Below are positions 1 to 13,216 of a stretch of 64,000 bases of DNA, piece after piece. The position numbers and the translations under genes are program-made. Source of the stretch: Mycteria americana (Eukaryota > Chordata > Aves > Ciconiiformes > Ciconiidae). The stretch is taken from NCBI RefSeq assembly GCF_035582795.1, contig NC_134368.1, forward strand, positions 15,854,001 to 15,918,000, given 5' to 3'. Below the pieces are notes generated by a model. The model worked only from the letters and a program-made list of their open reading frames with translations, had not been told where the DNA came from and did no database searches. Position 1 is the first letter of the stretch; each line of letters opens with the position of its first letter.

Positions 1-239
1 CAGGAGAGGTACAAATCCAAGCACTACGTGGTGTGGACATGAATAAACTGTTCCACTTTGACCATGCTTTATCTTGCAGTATGTAGCTGGCCCTGCTTTA
101 TTTTGCAGTATGCATGCAGCCATGGGATCTTTGGCCTCCAGGCTTGTTAATCCTGGTGAGAGGAAGAAATAGTATTTCTGCTGGGGGTAGAAGGAGGGGT
201 CAGTCTTGTTAAGCACCGGACAATGGTGTAGTTTTATCA

Positions 240-345
240 CCTGAAAACTTAATATGTAACAAGTAAGACATTCCTGGGTGAAATTTAAATGCCTTTGATA
301 TGCATCAGGCCAAATTTGATGATCTAATAGTTCCTTCTGACCTTA
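240..345 (+). mobile_element. Old CR1-type LINE 3' end (weak)
   Basis: TTTGATGATCTAATAGTTCC followed by TTCTGACCTTAACTT resembles the terminal GATGATCTAATAG...TTCTGGCCTTAA pattern of ancient amniote CR1 elements. There is no coding support. Confidence 0.4.
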
Positions 346-3300
346 ACTTCGGCAAGATATGCCACCCAGGGAGGTAGCTCACCAGGGGTCATTGGGAAGC
401 AAACTACAGCCCACAGAAAAGTGGCCTGAAGTGTTTCCTTTAGCAATTTTTTTAGCATGACACATTACTGTCTTCTCAGGTAATAAATGACAGGGGAAGC
501 CTTTTCTTGCCTAAGAAAAAGGAATTTATGAGAAAAAAAGTACTAAGACAGCACTGTGTTAAATAAGGTAACAGCAACATAACATCAAGTAAAATTCTCC
601 CATAAAATTTACTGGCATGTAGCAATGATTATAATGTAGGTGTTATCTTAGGTGTAACGTGGATGGTACGGATTGCAAAAGAGACACGGAAACTATGGTC
701 ATGCTGGATAGCAAACAGGAAATTGTTCCACTTACAGCACGCAAAGAAAAAACTCTCTTCTATAATCAAATAAACCTGACTAAATCATCAGGATATCATC
801 AATTGCACTTGACGAATGGCCACTTATACTGTGCAGAACACAATTTTGGCAAAGCATCATACTGGCACAATACCAATCCCGCCATGCTCGTGAGGCAGGC
901 GTGTGTGACTCAGCAGAGAAATATGGTGGTGTTGAGTGACTCTAGGCTCCTCTTCTACCAAACCCATTTGAAGTGAGACCTTTTGTGCTGTGAATGGGAG
1001 GTGGGCACACAGTCAGCACATCTCTAAAGGGCAATGCTCCCCAAATACTCATAATGTGGTTGCTGGTGGACATTTGGGCTCTCTTTCTGTATTGAAAGGG
1101 CACGTACTAATAATAAATGAGGCAGACAACAGAGCAAAACAAGGAGTTAAACAGATAAATAAATAGTGCAAACCAGTTCTACATACTTTCAGTAATGCAT
1201 ACTGCACTAGCATCCTGCTGGTCATGAAAAAACATCACCTACGTATTTGATATGTCATGCATTAGCCAGTAATGGACAAACACATATATTTTTTGCTTCC
1301 CATATAACCCATATAAGTTTGCTTCCTGTATTTTACAGGAAGAAGATTTTTAGGTATAGAATTCCAATTTTTAAAAAGTTCTGTTCCAGTATACATACCA
1401 GTAAGTGCATTGTTGTTATTACAGGGCTTGCCTAGGTCATGGTAAAGAAGAAGGATTTTACAGTTGAAGAATTTTAAGCTGTTGACTTCTACCTAAAAGA
1501 GTAGCCAAAATACAGCTTAGTTGATATCTTTAAGAGCTTATCTCTTTAAGATCCAAGTTTCTATGGAGAAATCAAACCACTGTGAGCTGAATTAGGAAAA
1601 TTATGATTTATATATTAATCCCTCTTAGAAGTATAGTATTTTTTATGCTGCCATCATAATCTAATAATGTAAAGTTTAATGATTTAATGTGAACTTCACA
1701 ATCCAATGCCAAAACAGACATATTTATATTCAAAAAGAGTATCTATTCTATTTATCAGAATCTGGCACCATTTAGAAAACCACTCCTAGGACATGTTATC
1801 TTTGACACTCAGGTTCCCATTATCCAAACTCGCTTTTCTTTTCCTTAAAAATATCCAGAAAGTTAAAAATACTTGGCGTAACTTAATTAATTTTGGTGAT
1901 TGGCACACTATATCCTAAAGCCCAGTATTACAGCATTGCTGCTTAATGTATAATGCAGGTGTCCCAGAAGTTAATACTTATATTAGTTTAATGACAAGGT
2001 GATATAGCGACTTGAAAGCAGTGATACCTGGGAAAGCAAACTCACTTCTGTAAATAATCACTCGAAGCCAGTCTTACATTTCCGCATATCGCCAGGCAGA
2101 AGGAAAAGATGTCAAAGAAATGATTAGCCCATAAATGTGATATCTGCCCACAGTGCCGGGTGGATGCTGCATTCCAGTAAACTCTCCACGGATCTGGGAA
2201 AAACCAGCAGCGAGAGTACATGGTGTACTTTCTCTCAAGCTTTCCTTTCAAAAACCTGGCAGTAGTTCCTTACCTTTGGAACAGAAATGGGGCAATCTGT
2301 GCTGTCCATCTGTTATCTTATGGAAGGGAGTGCATTGGTCAGGTCATTTACACAGTACTCCAAGGGAACAGGAAGAGATGCTATAACCTAAAGAGTTTAA
2401 AATAAGTAGCTTCTATCTCAGGACAGCATTTCCAAAGGTCTAGCAGGACCTCGTGATGACAGGCTAAGACCCTCTGGGAACCACAAGAGTCACGTTGGAG
2501 CTAGCGAGTGCTGGCTGGTGAGATCTTGTTTCTCTTGGAGCACACAGAATGGGAGAGCAGCCACACCGATACCCAGCTATACACCTGATCTGAATAAGGG
2601 ATGAAACAGGCATCTAGTGGAAATACGTTAGAAGCAGAGGCCTGATTTTTTGGTCTGGAAGACTGATCTTAGGGAGGTCTTCCTCAAAGATACACTAATC
2701 AAAAGCCATGATGTGGCTGGGGCCTGGCAAAAAGTAGCAGATTCTTATCATTGTCAACATTGGAAACCTCATCAAATAAAACCCAATAACTTCTTGGAGA
2801 AGACAGAGCAGTCTGGCTGGCTGAGCTGGAGGTTTTCCGCTACCTGCTATTAAAAAAATGCTCTCTTTCAGCCACTTGTCCATATGGGTGTGCCACAATG
2901 TCTGTTCTCTGCAGATGGGCCACTGTTGAGAAGAAATGGTAAAAAACCCTTGAACTTGTTAACAGCTGAAATAGTGGGAACTGATACCAGTTGATGACGT
3001 AGGTGCCCCCCCCAAGCTCCCAATGATTTTTTCTGGAAAAAAAGAAGTGCCAGGTAAGATACGCAAAACTCAGATCGTACAAAACCTGCACCCCAATCCC
3101 AGTTGCTGTGACAGGAACCTGACTCAAAAATGCAACTGACTGTGCTTCTTCCTTAAAATGCACACTGCTGGCACGTGGAAAGAGCTTTGACTCTAGATTA
3201 TAACACAAACTTGAACTATGGACTTTCAGATAAAGAAACTTTCATCTTCTGGAAAAGGTGGGATGAAAAAGATTTGTAAACAAGTCTAGCCAACTTTACA

Positions 3301-6300
3301 TAGTCTCCTCTGGATGCATGGGAAAACTGTCTCCCTCTGTGCCCAGGTGAACCCCCCGCAGGCCCCGGTGCTCTCCCCGTGGGGCCTCCCAACCCACGTG
3401 CCCACCTCCGGCTCTCCTGGTGTCTCCGCTGGGCCCAGGTATGGTGAGGGCAGGCACAGCCCCCCCGTCCCACCAGCATGTTGTCCAGGGACCAGGGTGC
3501 CATAGGATGGGCAGGGCCAGTGGGCAACATTCTTCCTTGCTGTCCAGCCAGCTGCTGTGCACTGAGCCTTGTTCACACTAGACATGCAAATCAAGCAGCT
3601 ATATGGTCCAGCATGGTGCCTGGCCATGCTCTCCTGGACTTGACCTTGACAATCCAACAGCTGAGTTTCTTTGTATCCAGTGTGGGCCTCGATCTCATTT
3701 CTTTTTTGGTATACTGTAACCAGGTACAGAGGAGTCCTCCTGAACACCTTCAGAGATGAGCAAAGAGATTTCCCCAGAGTCATAAGCTTTTATGAGAAGA
3801 GTCCTTGAAAAGAGACTGGAGTTGGAGAGCAGACCTGGAGGCTACAGCTAAGAGAGATGACCTCTAGCCCAAGATTATCTGTAGGTTGGTGTATTCTTGG
3901 AGTAAGATGAACTGTTCTGGGAGGACACTGAGATGGTGGCTGGAATCACGGATGGTGGTCAGCCTCTCTCCACTGCCCTGCCAGAAATGCTGCATGTGAG
4001 AGGAGGAACTGATGACATCATCAAGGGAGACTACTGTGTGTGGAAGCCCTTCCTCTTCTTTGGTGGCTCTGACCATCTGTGAGAAAGAGAACAAGAATGG
4101 TTGAATAGTACATGCACTGGGCAAGCCTTGATTTTTCTCAGTCATCTCCTGTGTAGAAGGACTGTTGTGCTTCAGATTTTTTTCAGGCATACCTGCGTCA
4201 CCAAGAAGCTTGGAGAAAGCTATGCTGCCCGGAGACCTAAGTCAGGTCAGGTGGTGTCTTCTGGGTTAGGTGCTATCCCTGTGCCTCTCGAGCAATCTGC
4301 TGATGGCACATCCCACATTGCCCTTGGGGCCCTGCCCACATTGCCACCGCAGGACTGGCTCTGCAGCAGAACCAAACCAGTCAGCTGCACTCGGCTGCTC
4401 GCAAAACCCAAGAGCACTCCTCTGCCAAGGAGTGTAATCTAACCACCTTGAAAGACCTTTCCTTCATATCAGTCCTTTGTTGGCTCAGCTGGTCACTGAC
4501 TCTTGCACAGTCCAGCTGTGACGTTCTCTGTGCTTTCATGGTTATCAGGGTAGGGTCAGCAACTCTCTCCGGTTCTAGCTTTTCATGCAATTGATTTTGC
4601 CTTGTTATACACTGCAGATTTTTCTTCTGCTCTCACTGACTCTGTTTACCTAGACATTAATAAATCAAGTTGTGCTGACCACAATAAAGAGGAACTGATT
4701 TAACTTGTTTTGTTGGTAAGTCATATATGATCTGGTCCCCTGATAAATAAAAGCTCATTTGTTCATATTTTGTTTCAGTATCGAAGCCACTGTACAAACC
4801 TCCACTGTTTTCAGCTTTGAGTTTTCCTTAACTGATCAAGCACCTCGTTGATTCTCTTCGCCCTCTTCTACCCCCACAGTGACCACAGGTGCCAAACCTC
4901 CAGTGCATGCATCTTCTTCCATCAGCTCCTCCCTCCTGCCTTGTGAACGGAAGACATCACCTTGTCTTTGATTCAGGTTTGATCAGCCGTCACTTCCTCT
5001 GCTCTTGTAAGGAAAGATTGCTACAGACTTGCCCTTAAACATAGGCCTTAAACATAGGCTTAAACATAGGCATTTTTACTTAAATATAGTAAAAATTTAG
5101 GAATGCATATGTCTGGCACTGCCTACCTTTTCATCTCTTCATTTACTTTTGCCTGTGTAAGTTCTAGCCCCCTCAGTGGCCCTTTTCTATATAGTACGTA
5201 ATAGAAAGAACCGTCTTTGCCGGCATGGCAATATGCTGATCTGACATGATGTACTGACTATCGACTCCTTGTTAAACGGCCTTCTTCCCCGTTAGACACG
5301 CTGCTCTCTTCTGTGGGACCTCGCGCACTGATAGCGCGGGGTAAATGAACAGCAGCAGAAGAGAGCCGGACGTGCGTACGGACGCGTAGCACACGGAGAC
5401 GCGAGCTGTTTGGCCAGGGCTGTGAACTACCCTTGTTACTGTGTGTGCCGCAGGTTGCAATCCCACACGGGACCAGGTAAATCGTTTCCGAAACAGAAAT
5501 AATTTCCAAGTGTCAGTCTGGCTAGGACAATCAGCTGAAAATAGTGGGAAAAGCCGGCGTGGGAGATGCACTCGGCAGTGCTGCCCTGCCACCTGGTGCC
5601 GGAGCCCCGTCCCGGCGGGTCCCGCAGCCCCCCGGCCCCGGCAGGTCACCCAGCCCTGCCGCAACCCTGGCACCCACGGCCTGCCTGTCAACGCTGCCGG
5701 CGTTACAGCTAGCGATCTAAGACGGACATGCACCAGATTGCTACACGTAACTATTGAAATGCTCTTTAAGTCTTCGAATACTAATAAATGCCACTCCCTT
5801 TGCACAGGGCAGTGCTGGTGACTAAACCCTGTCCTAGAATGTGGTAACTACTGGTTGCAAAGATGTAACTGCTAGTTAGCCATTTTTTGACATTTATAGG
5901 CATTATTTTCCTTCTTAATGTCTAAGTCTAAAAAGTATCAAATATGTACGTGTATGATCTGATTAGGTGTGTTCTTAACCCCTTCCTTACCTTGATGTTT
6001 CTATTTTACGTTTTTCTATGATGCAGGTGTTTCTGTAGTCGTAAACTGAGGCACAGCTTAGTCTGCTGCACACACTAAGGATTTGTTTTTTAACTGCTTG
6101 GAAGTGGATTCTCCATGAAGATTAGCAAATATACTCAGCAGAAGGGGCCGTTTACTACCTCCAAATAGATGCTGTTGAGAAATCTGTAGAAAGGCTGTGT
6201 CTGAGTACCTTACACTTTAACTTACTGGGCTGTAGCTACTTGCCCACACAATTTCCCCATCCTGAAACCACTGCCCCTGCCTTGTGGGCTCGTACCTGAG

Positions 6301-7429
6301 TGCAGTCTCCACCTCTAGAGTCTCTGCACTAATAGTGATACTGAGACCCTAGCAGAAGAGCAGCAGGCCAGTGCTGGGCCCCTGCAGGTCAGTGGACATA
6401 TGATGGACCTTCAGGGGCAACATATGCAGCAAGCCCCTAAGTTCTGTATCGGCCACGCACAGGTTGCAGGCTGCATGTATGCAACAGGGTACAGGAAACA
6501 AAGGTTAAATATGCCAACCCAGAAATCTGTGTCATTTTTGGCTCTGTCTTCAGAGCATATGAATCACAGCATAGACACCTGTTAATATTTATTTGGCCTA
6601 AATATTCACCCCTGGCTACCCTGAGGAGAATCCCCCCTTCCCATTTTAATGGTTCCAAGCTTTACAGAGTAAAGCAAATCAACAGGCAAACACTGAGACC
6701 TGGCTGACACGTTAAGCAACTCAGGTAGTCAGATCCTCTGACAACCCAGCCTGAATAATGTTGATAAACCATGTTTTCAGGTGTTGCTAAATACGGATGA
6801 CTCATTTGTTCATGTGGATCAGACTTACTGGCAATCCTGCACACCAGGCAATTGGGAATGACAAGCATTTCTGGGTATCCAAGAAGAAACCCCTTTTGGT
6901 GTCAGGGATAAACCACACTTCAAACTTCTGTCTTTCTCTAAGGGAAATCGGAACTGACTGGTCTAACTCACAGACATGGAAGGGCTGACTGCCCACAGCG
7001 CAAGCTGGCTGGTCTGAACCAGCTGCAGATGCTCATGGTTACATAGGCAGTATACTTAGCTGCCAGCTAACCTACAGAACGGGAAAAGAAAACAGCTAAG
7101 CCTGGCTTGTATTTTGTGTGTGCCTCTCTCAGCTTGGCTTATAGAGAGCTAGTGTGAGCCATGAACTGTGGGCCTTCATGAACCTGCAGCCATCTACAAA
7201 CCTCCTCTTGTCAGGATGTAATTGTTTTTACAGGTACATGATTGAATATTTCAGAAATAAAGATGGTAAGTTCAGAATGAGTTTGAAAGTGAGGCATATT
7301 CCTCGAACTTGATATACTTCCTGCAAGTCCCAGGCAACTAGGCCACATAAAATAAACAAAGTTTCTTCTACTGTCTCTGCTTTAATAGAGAAACATGGCA
7401 GCGCTTCAGATATTTCTAACAGTGCACAA
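346..7429. other. Intergenic DNA without a supported gene
   Basis: AT-rich overall. The longest open frames (for example 5272-5805 minus and 3286-3783 minus) resemble no family I recognise and coincide with GC-rich patches. Vertebrate synteny places SLC2A9 next to the WDR1 3' end, so its 5' exons could lie here or beyond, but I could not identify any GLUT-like coding sequence. Confidence 0.6.
5277..5720. promoter_or_regulatory. CpG-containing GC-rich patch, possible minor promoter
   Basis: About 440 bases with many CpG dinucleotides (for example GGACGTGCGTACGGACGCGT near 5367) within AT-rich surroundings where CpG is rare. It could be an alternative promoter or first exon of a neighbouring gene, or an old GC-rich repeat. 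No splice or coding evidence decides between these. Confidence 0.3.
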
Positions 7430-8515
7430 TGCAGTTTTTTCTCTTGAAATTTTCAAGGCAAAGTGGTGACCTGTTGTTAAATGGGGGAAATAACCTGGCA
7501 CCAGGTGATAGAAAAAGCTCAAGTACTCAACACTTTTTGGCCTTGGTTTTCACAGCCAGGCCTGCTCCCAGACCTCTGAGTGTGGCAGTGTGCTCTGAAG
7601 AGGAGAGGGGTGGCCATCAGGAGGAAGCAACGTTAGGGTCTACTTAAAAACTGGATGCGTTCAAGTCCATAGGGCTGTGGTGGGACCCACCCAGAGCTGT
7701 TGAAATAGTTGGCCAATGTGATTATGAGATAGTTATCTATCAATCATCCCTGAAAAAATCACATTTATCATGGGAGGGCCTGATGACTGGAAAAAGGCTG
7801 ACGTACCCAACACACTGCTGCACCTTTGAATAAAAGGAAGACCCAGGGAACACGGGCTAGTTCGCTTCCACTGCAGTCCCCAGAGGGATGAAGGAGCACT
7901 TCCCATTGGAATTCAGTCCTAAATACTTGCAGGACAAAGGAATAGCCAACACAGACTTGCCACAGGCAAATCACACTTGACCGCTTGATAGCTATGCATT
8001 TCACCACTGATAGCAATGCAGATGAGGTGAAGGAGCAATGCAGCACATCCGGACTTCATACACCTCCTCCCACAGCAGTCTCCCTTGGAAGCTGAGGTAT
8101 GTGGGTTGAAGGAATGGACCACGGGGCTGAGAGAGCAGCAGTCAACAACTCAACATCCATCTGGTGGCCAGTGGGTAACAAAGAAAGTATTCCAGGGGGA
8201 CAATACCAAGGCCATAGTGTTCAACCTCCTCCTGCTACTAACAGAAAATGTAAACAAGGAACAGTGGCCACACAATACAGCTTGGGAGTCTCAGGATGGA
8301 CATTAGGAAAAACTTGACTGGAACAGATTATTCAAAGACGCTGCATAATCTCCATCCTTTTACATTTTCTAAGACTTGTCTAGAAAACAAAACACAGCTG
8401 ATCTGGTCTGGTATTGCTCATAGCCCTACTTCATGCATGAGATTAGACTAGATGGAGGGACGAAGGGGATCTTCAGGGTCCCTTCCACCAATATGTCTAT
8501 GAATTTGCTGTAACT
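7430..8515 (+). mobile_element. Degenerate CR1-type LINE, reverse transcriptase region
   Basis: Broken frames still show CR1 landmarks: LDAFKSIGL, the KEDPGN...PRGMKEH stretch near 7837-7880, and a 3' end with ATTAGACTAGATGGAGGGAC then GGGTCCCTTCCACC near 8443-8495. Stops and frame changes are frequent, so it is an old copy. Confidence 0.65.
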
Positions 8516-8614
8516 GATTTCATACCTGTCAGTAAAATTACTGGTATTTCAAAGGAACTGCTTTTAGTATGCAAAAGACATGCATTTATTCATCGCAATC
8601 TATAACTTTCTTAT

Positions 8615-8937
8615 GGCGGGGGGGGAGCAGTGGAGGGGGAGGTGCTGATCTCCTCTCTCTGGTGACCAGCAACAGGACACAAGGAAATGGAATGAAGGTG
8701 CGTCAGGGGAAGTTCAGACTGGACATTAGAAAAAGGTTCTTCAGTGAGAGGGTGGTCGGTCACTGAAACAGGCTCCCCAGGGAAGTGATCACGGCACCAA
8801 GCCTGTCAGAGTTCAAGGAGCATCTGGACAACACTCGTAGTCATATGGTTTAGTTTTAGGTAGTCCTGCGAGGAGCAGTGAGTTGGACTTGATGATACTT
8901 ACGGGTGCCTTCCAACTTGAGATATTCTACGATTCTT
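8615..8937 (+). mobile_element. CR1 LINE 3' portion
   Basis: Contains GGTGCTGATCTCCTCTCTCT, GGACATTAGAAAAAGGTTCT and CTGAAACAGGCTCCCCAGGG, ending GATATTCTACGATTCT. These are the conserved C-terminal and 3' tail stretches of CR1. It lies just after the older copy at 7430-8515. Confidence 0.88.
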
Positions 8938-11829
8938 TCACTGGTTAGCTTCATTCCCAAGCCTCTCTGGGGAGCTCTGCACTCTTAGCACAAGCATTTG
9001 CTGTATATATGAGAACTTGCGGCTTGCTCTCAGCCCAGCCAGTTAACTGCATCATTCCACTCCTGGGCACAGGGAAGGCACCTTTTTCTTCTCAGTATAT
9101 TTTCATCGCAGAGATAGCCATGGCTAAATTTATCGTAGGGAAAAGGTTTGATCAGCAAATCCTTCCTTGTGCCACAACCATGAAACAGTATCTGCAGTCA
9201 CATACTAACACATGCAGTAGGAGAAATTCTTGGATTCTCTGCTTAGAAATGTAGCTTCAAAAAATTCAATTCCGGCTTGAAGGATCCCACAGCTTTGGCA
9301 TTTTGCTTCAGAAAAATATTCATGTAAATAAGATTTTCAGGCAGTTACCCTCACTCTGAGAAGCTCTAATGGTTAAGAGCAAAAGCATTTAGCAGAGGAA
9401 CAGAGGTGCCAGAACATCTGTTGTGGGTCTATCCATAATTCTATCATGTGTCCAACTTTCTACAAAGCAAACAACTTCCATCTCCAAATGGATTTGTGAT
9501 GTCCTTTACCTTTCCATCTACCCATTGCCAATTAAAGATATCGTTTAGGATTTGCTGATGATATTCCACAGAACAGCTGCTGTTAGTTTCTGGCTGACAG
9601 TATAGACCAGCTTCTTGGAAGGCCAATGTTCTGTACAAGCGTGGCAGAAATGGAACAGGCAACTGGGATTAAATCACACTGTTAAAGGGGGAGGGGAGAA
9701 GAACCCCTGCAGTACAGCCTTGTGAGGAATTACTGCTCACATTAGTTCTCCAAATCTATCCCTGGCCTCATTAAGCTGCATTTTCACTGTAAAGCAAGTG
9801 AGCTGCCAGTCATGGTGAAGTGAAACCTGCTTTCCAGTCACTGCCAGCTAGAGCTCAAAACAATGTTCATGCTTAAAACAGAAACCTTTAAGAGAATGGG
9901 GCTTGAAGAGCCATGTTTGGGCACGGCTTGAACTAGCATTAAAATACTCACAACTCTTAATACAGCAGCACCTAAGAGGTTGTTTTGTTGTTGTGGTTTC
10001 ATTTTTTTTTTCATTTGCATTCCCACTTACAGCCTAGTTTCACATTCATGTCAAGTATCTCACATGTTTCCTTTTGAGGTCACTACAATCTGCACAGTAC
10101 TGCTGGAGAACAGAATTTGGGGATCATGGAAATCAGGACCTCGTGACAGTCCATCCAGTCTATTCCTGCTGTTTCTCTGTTCCAGAGCAGGCCAAGGGGT
10201 TGACAGCTTGCCACAAGACCAGCCTGCCACCAGCTGCCATCTCCACGCTCTCTCTCATCACAGGCAGAAGAGAGCTCACAAAATGGGAAAGAAAAACAAC
10301 GGTTGAAAAAAAAAAAATCACAATTTGTCCAACAGAGAGAATGGTTTCCATTCCTACACATTTTATAGTCACCCTGACAGTGAATGGCTATCCCTATTGT
10401 TTTGCAGAGGCTGACAGTCCACAGTTTTCAGACCAAGTGGGGTTGTTGAGGAGAATGCTTAAACTCAGCAATGCTCTACTTCCATGTAGCTATCTCCAGA
10501 AAGGTCTGCAATCTCTTTGGAATAGGTCTTTTGCTTTATACAGCCAAATAAGAATTCAGTATTTGTTTCCCCTTTAGAAAAAAAAAAAAAAAAAAACAAA
10601 CCAAACCCTAAACCACGATACCCCTGGCATTTTAAGTTATCAGTGGAAGGCTCAGTGAAAGAAAACCCAACCTAAGGGTTTTTTGTGCAAGCAAGATTAG
10701 AAAGCAAGAGGCAGACTGTAGCTAGGTGCTCCTGCCCCATCACTATTTCTTGACTTTTGAGTTTAGCTCAAGACTTTTTCAGTCTAGGGCAAATACAAGT
10801 AATATAGGGGCCTGATTCAGAACAGTACAATGGGGCTTCTTCGACTCAGTTTGTGATCTGCCTATGCTGGATAAACAAGCAGCCTGTGCTATGACATTTG
10901 GTCTAACAGAATATCTTTTCAGCTTTGTAGTCAGGATTTGCTATCCAACTACAAAGACCATATTAGTCCTTAAGGAAGTAGAAGCTCAGGCCATATGCCA
11001 ATAAACTAATCCAATGGAAGCTGAAGCACGAGCAACCACCTCCACAGGCAGGCATCCAAACACAAGTCTTAATACAGGGTTTCTAGCTAACCAGCATTCC
11101 ACATGAGCAGTATTACAAGGTCTTCCAGGAATTAAAAAAAATACCTTGTCCTACACATCACCTTTCAGACATGGTGCACAAGCCCTGACGTGCAGGAAAG
11201 AATCAACTTGTAGTGGTAGGAGGCTTCAGGAAATTATACCATTTCCCTCAAAAAATACATTTCAGTAGCAGGTCCATCTCTTACAAAAAGCAGGATTTGC
11301 CAGTGAATTCTGCTCTTTGCCCATAGACATCTGCATAACTTTTTTTCCCCCCTTTTATCATTACTTAAGTGACAGGGATTCAATTACAACAGGAACCCAC
11401 TGAGCAGATTCAATAGCAACTCTTCCAGATCAGACTCTGGGAACAAACAGATGTATTGCACAGGGACTAGCACAACAATAGCAGAACAAGTTTTATGGGC
11501 TAGACACAGAAATCTTGTTCATTTATATCTTATGCCTAATTTCAAACATGCCCTTTTCCAGAACTTCTTGTCCTTGCATTGTTAATAAACAGACATGCAA
11601 AATTGCTAATGGAGAGATGCAGTATGCACAAAGAAACCATGATGCAAAATATTCTGCTTCTTAGATAAAACCTATGTCAACTGTTCTAATGTATATGTTG
11701 GTTTGCATGCCAGAAGACATCTGATCACCAGTCCTAAAAAGAAATCAACATTTTTCCTTTTAAAGACATGTTTCACCAAGTCATTTTTGACAAGCAATTT
11801 TTTTCAGCAATTGAGCAATGGTCCACAGT
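8938..11829. other. Intergenic DNA below the WDR1 3' end, no supported gene
   Basis: AT-rich with an A19 run at about 10577-10596 followed by AACC-type repeats. Open frames such as 10074-10577 (plus) show no recognisable domain. No RNA gene was recognised. Confidence 0.65.
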
Positions 11830-11849
11830 ATGAGAAGCAGCAAAAGCAC

Positions 11850-11855
11850 TTTATT
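11850..11855 (-). terminator. Candidate distal polyadenylation signal of WDR1
   Basis: Reads AATAAA on the minus strand, about 1.25 kb after the stop. It would give a 3' UTR near the length I expect for vertebrate WDR1. The choice between the two signals needs transcript data. Confidence 0.45.
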
Positions 11856-12589
11856 TGCTGTATAATTAGTGTCATTAGAAATATGATTGGTAAAAAAAAC
11901 AACACACAAGTCCACACAGAAAGGAAAGCTTAATAAAAACCAAAGAGCACTGGAGGGCTGGTGGTGGTGGTGAAGACTTAGCAGAGAAGTTTTGTTTTTT
12001 TTTAAAAAAAGTCTCCCAGAGTTCTGGGCAGCAACAACTTCTTTTGGCCACTAGAGATGGTAACAAATCTTCCTACTACTTTGCATCAGAGTGTCCTCCT
12101 CCACCCTTGTTGGATTGCTAGCTTCAAATCACTTAAATGTGTTGTAGAGTGTGAGAAGGGAACTAAACACAAGATCATGATCTGTTCGCATTAGATAACG
12201 GCTTCCATGCAACTGTTCTGCACATGCAAAGGCATAAAACTTACTCAGCAAACACTATCTTCTCAAAAATCACTTCAAGTCATAACAATGGTTCACTTCA
12301 ATTCCTGCATTTTTGAAAAGGTGGTAGAAATACTGCATTTTTTAAATCAATAACATGCTTCTCCTCCTTCAAACAGAAAATACCTTTAATCTTTGAAACA
12401 ATGATTTTTTCTCTGACATTGAAATGACCAGACATTCTTAATTCATGAAAGTAACAAATGTGTTTCTGAAGCAAGAAGTTGCCACAACGATTATTTGTAA
12501 ACATTATACCCACAACAGTAAGTACATCAAAACCCCACACTTCCACCTTAAAATAAACCACAAAGCTTTGACATGAAATACATAAAAAG

Positions 12590-12595
12590 TTTATT
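12590..12595 (-). terminator. Candidate proximal polyadenylation signal of WDR1
   Basis: Reads AATAAA on the minus strand, about 510 bases after the WDR1 stop, followed within 30 bases by a T/GT-rich stretch. It would give the shorter 3' UTR. Confidence 0.45.
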
Positions 12596-13106
12596 ATGTA
12601 TGTACCCCATTTTGTTATCTGGAGGAGAAAATCTGAGGCAACAGTTTGGTGCAGTACAGAGAAGCAAAGCAATATACAGTAGCTGCACACAGCTTGATTG
12701 GTTTCAGATCACAACTAAATACTCTTACTATGACCGTTAGTACAGAAATGTTCTGTAATTAGAAAAAATGAGAAGTATTACTCTCATGCTGTACAGTCTC
12801 ATGTTTCTTGGTTAGAAAAGAACAACTGATTGAGTTTGAATCTTTCACACCAACTCGCTTGGCTGTTGCCTCTGGAATGTTCAGCACAAAGGTTAAGCTC
12901 CAGACATAATTTAAGTGCTTTTCATGTGCAAACTGTTACTGGCTAAAGCTTTCAAAGTACATTTAATTACAGATATGAACACCCTGTAAAGATATGAGGA
13001 TATGATAGTAGACCCAGAGGCCAATACAGATTCTTTAAGAGAAATGCTATGTTCCACTGCAGTAGTTCTAGTCCCTGATTAGGTCCTTCCAAAGAGAGGG
13101 CTTATT

Positions 13107-13216
13107 TCAATCGTAGGAGATAGACCACTCTTTGACTGAAGCATCATGGGATGTTGTTACCAGAGTATGTTCATCCAACCACGCCAAGCCGCTTACATGA
13201 TGTAGTCTGTGAGCAT
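13107..13216 (-). CDS. WDR1: WDR1 exon 15, coding part (residues 572-607)
   Basis: The acceptor is CATACAG. It encodes [20 protein letters not shown] and on to KEWSISYD, then TGA at 13109-13107. The 3' untranslated region continues to lower coordinates. Confidence 0.95.

Larger units (their letters stand above)
11830..13106 (-). other. WDR1: WDR1 3' untranslated region (approximate)
   Basis: This is the stretch below the WDR1 stop on the transcript strand. Minus-strand AATAAA hexamers occur at 12590-12595 and 11850-11855, so the 3' UTR would be about 0.5 or 1.3 kb. Open frames inside it (for example around 12.3-12.7 kb) resemble no family I recognise and look like chance. The end point is inferred, not seen. 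Confidence 0.55.

Noticed and set aside
5272..5805. A 177-codon minus-strand frame in the CpG patch
   Set aside because: High GC lowers stop frequency; the protein resembles nothing and lacks a plausible exon structure.
10576..10600. A19 run as the tail of a processed pseudogene
   Set aside because: No coding or gene-like sequence precedes it and no target-site duplication was seen.
1..11800. SLC2A9 exons expected from synteny
   Set aside because: No sugar-transporter motif or exon could be recognised; not called without evidence.
12298..12690. A 130-codon minus-strand frame below WDR1
   Set aside because: It lies in the WDR1 3' untranslated region and shows no family resemblance.
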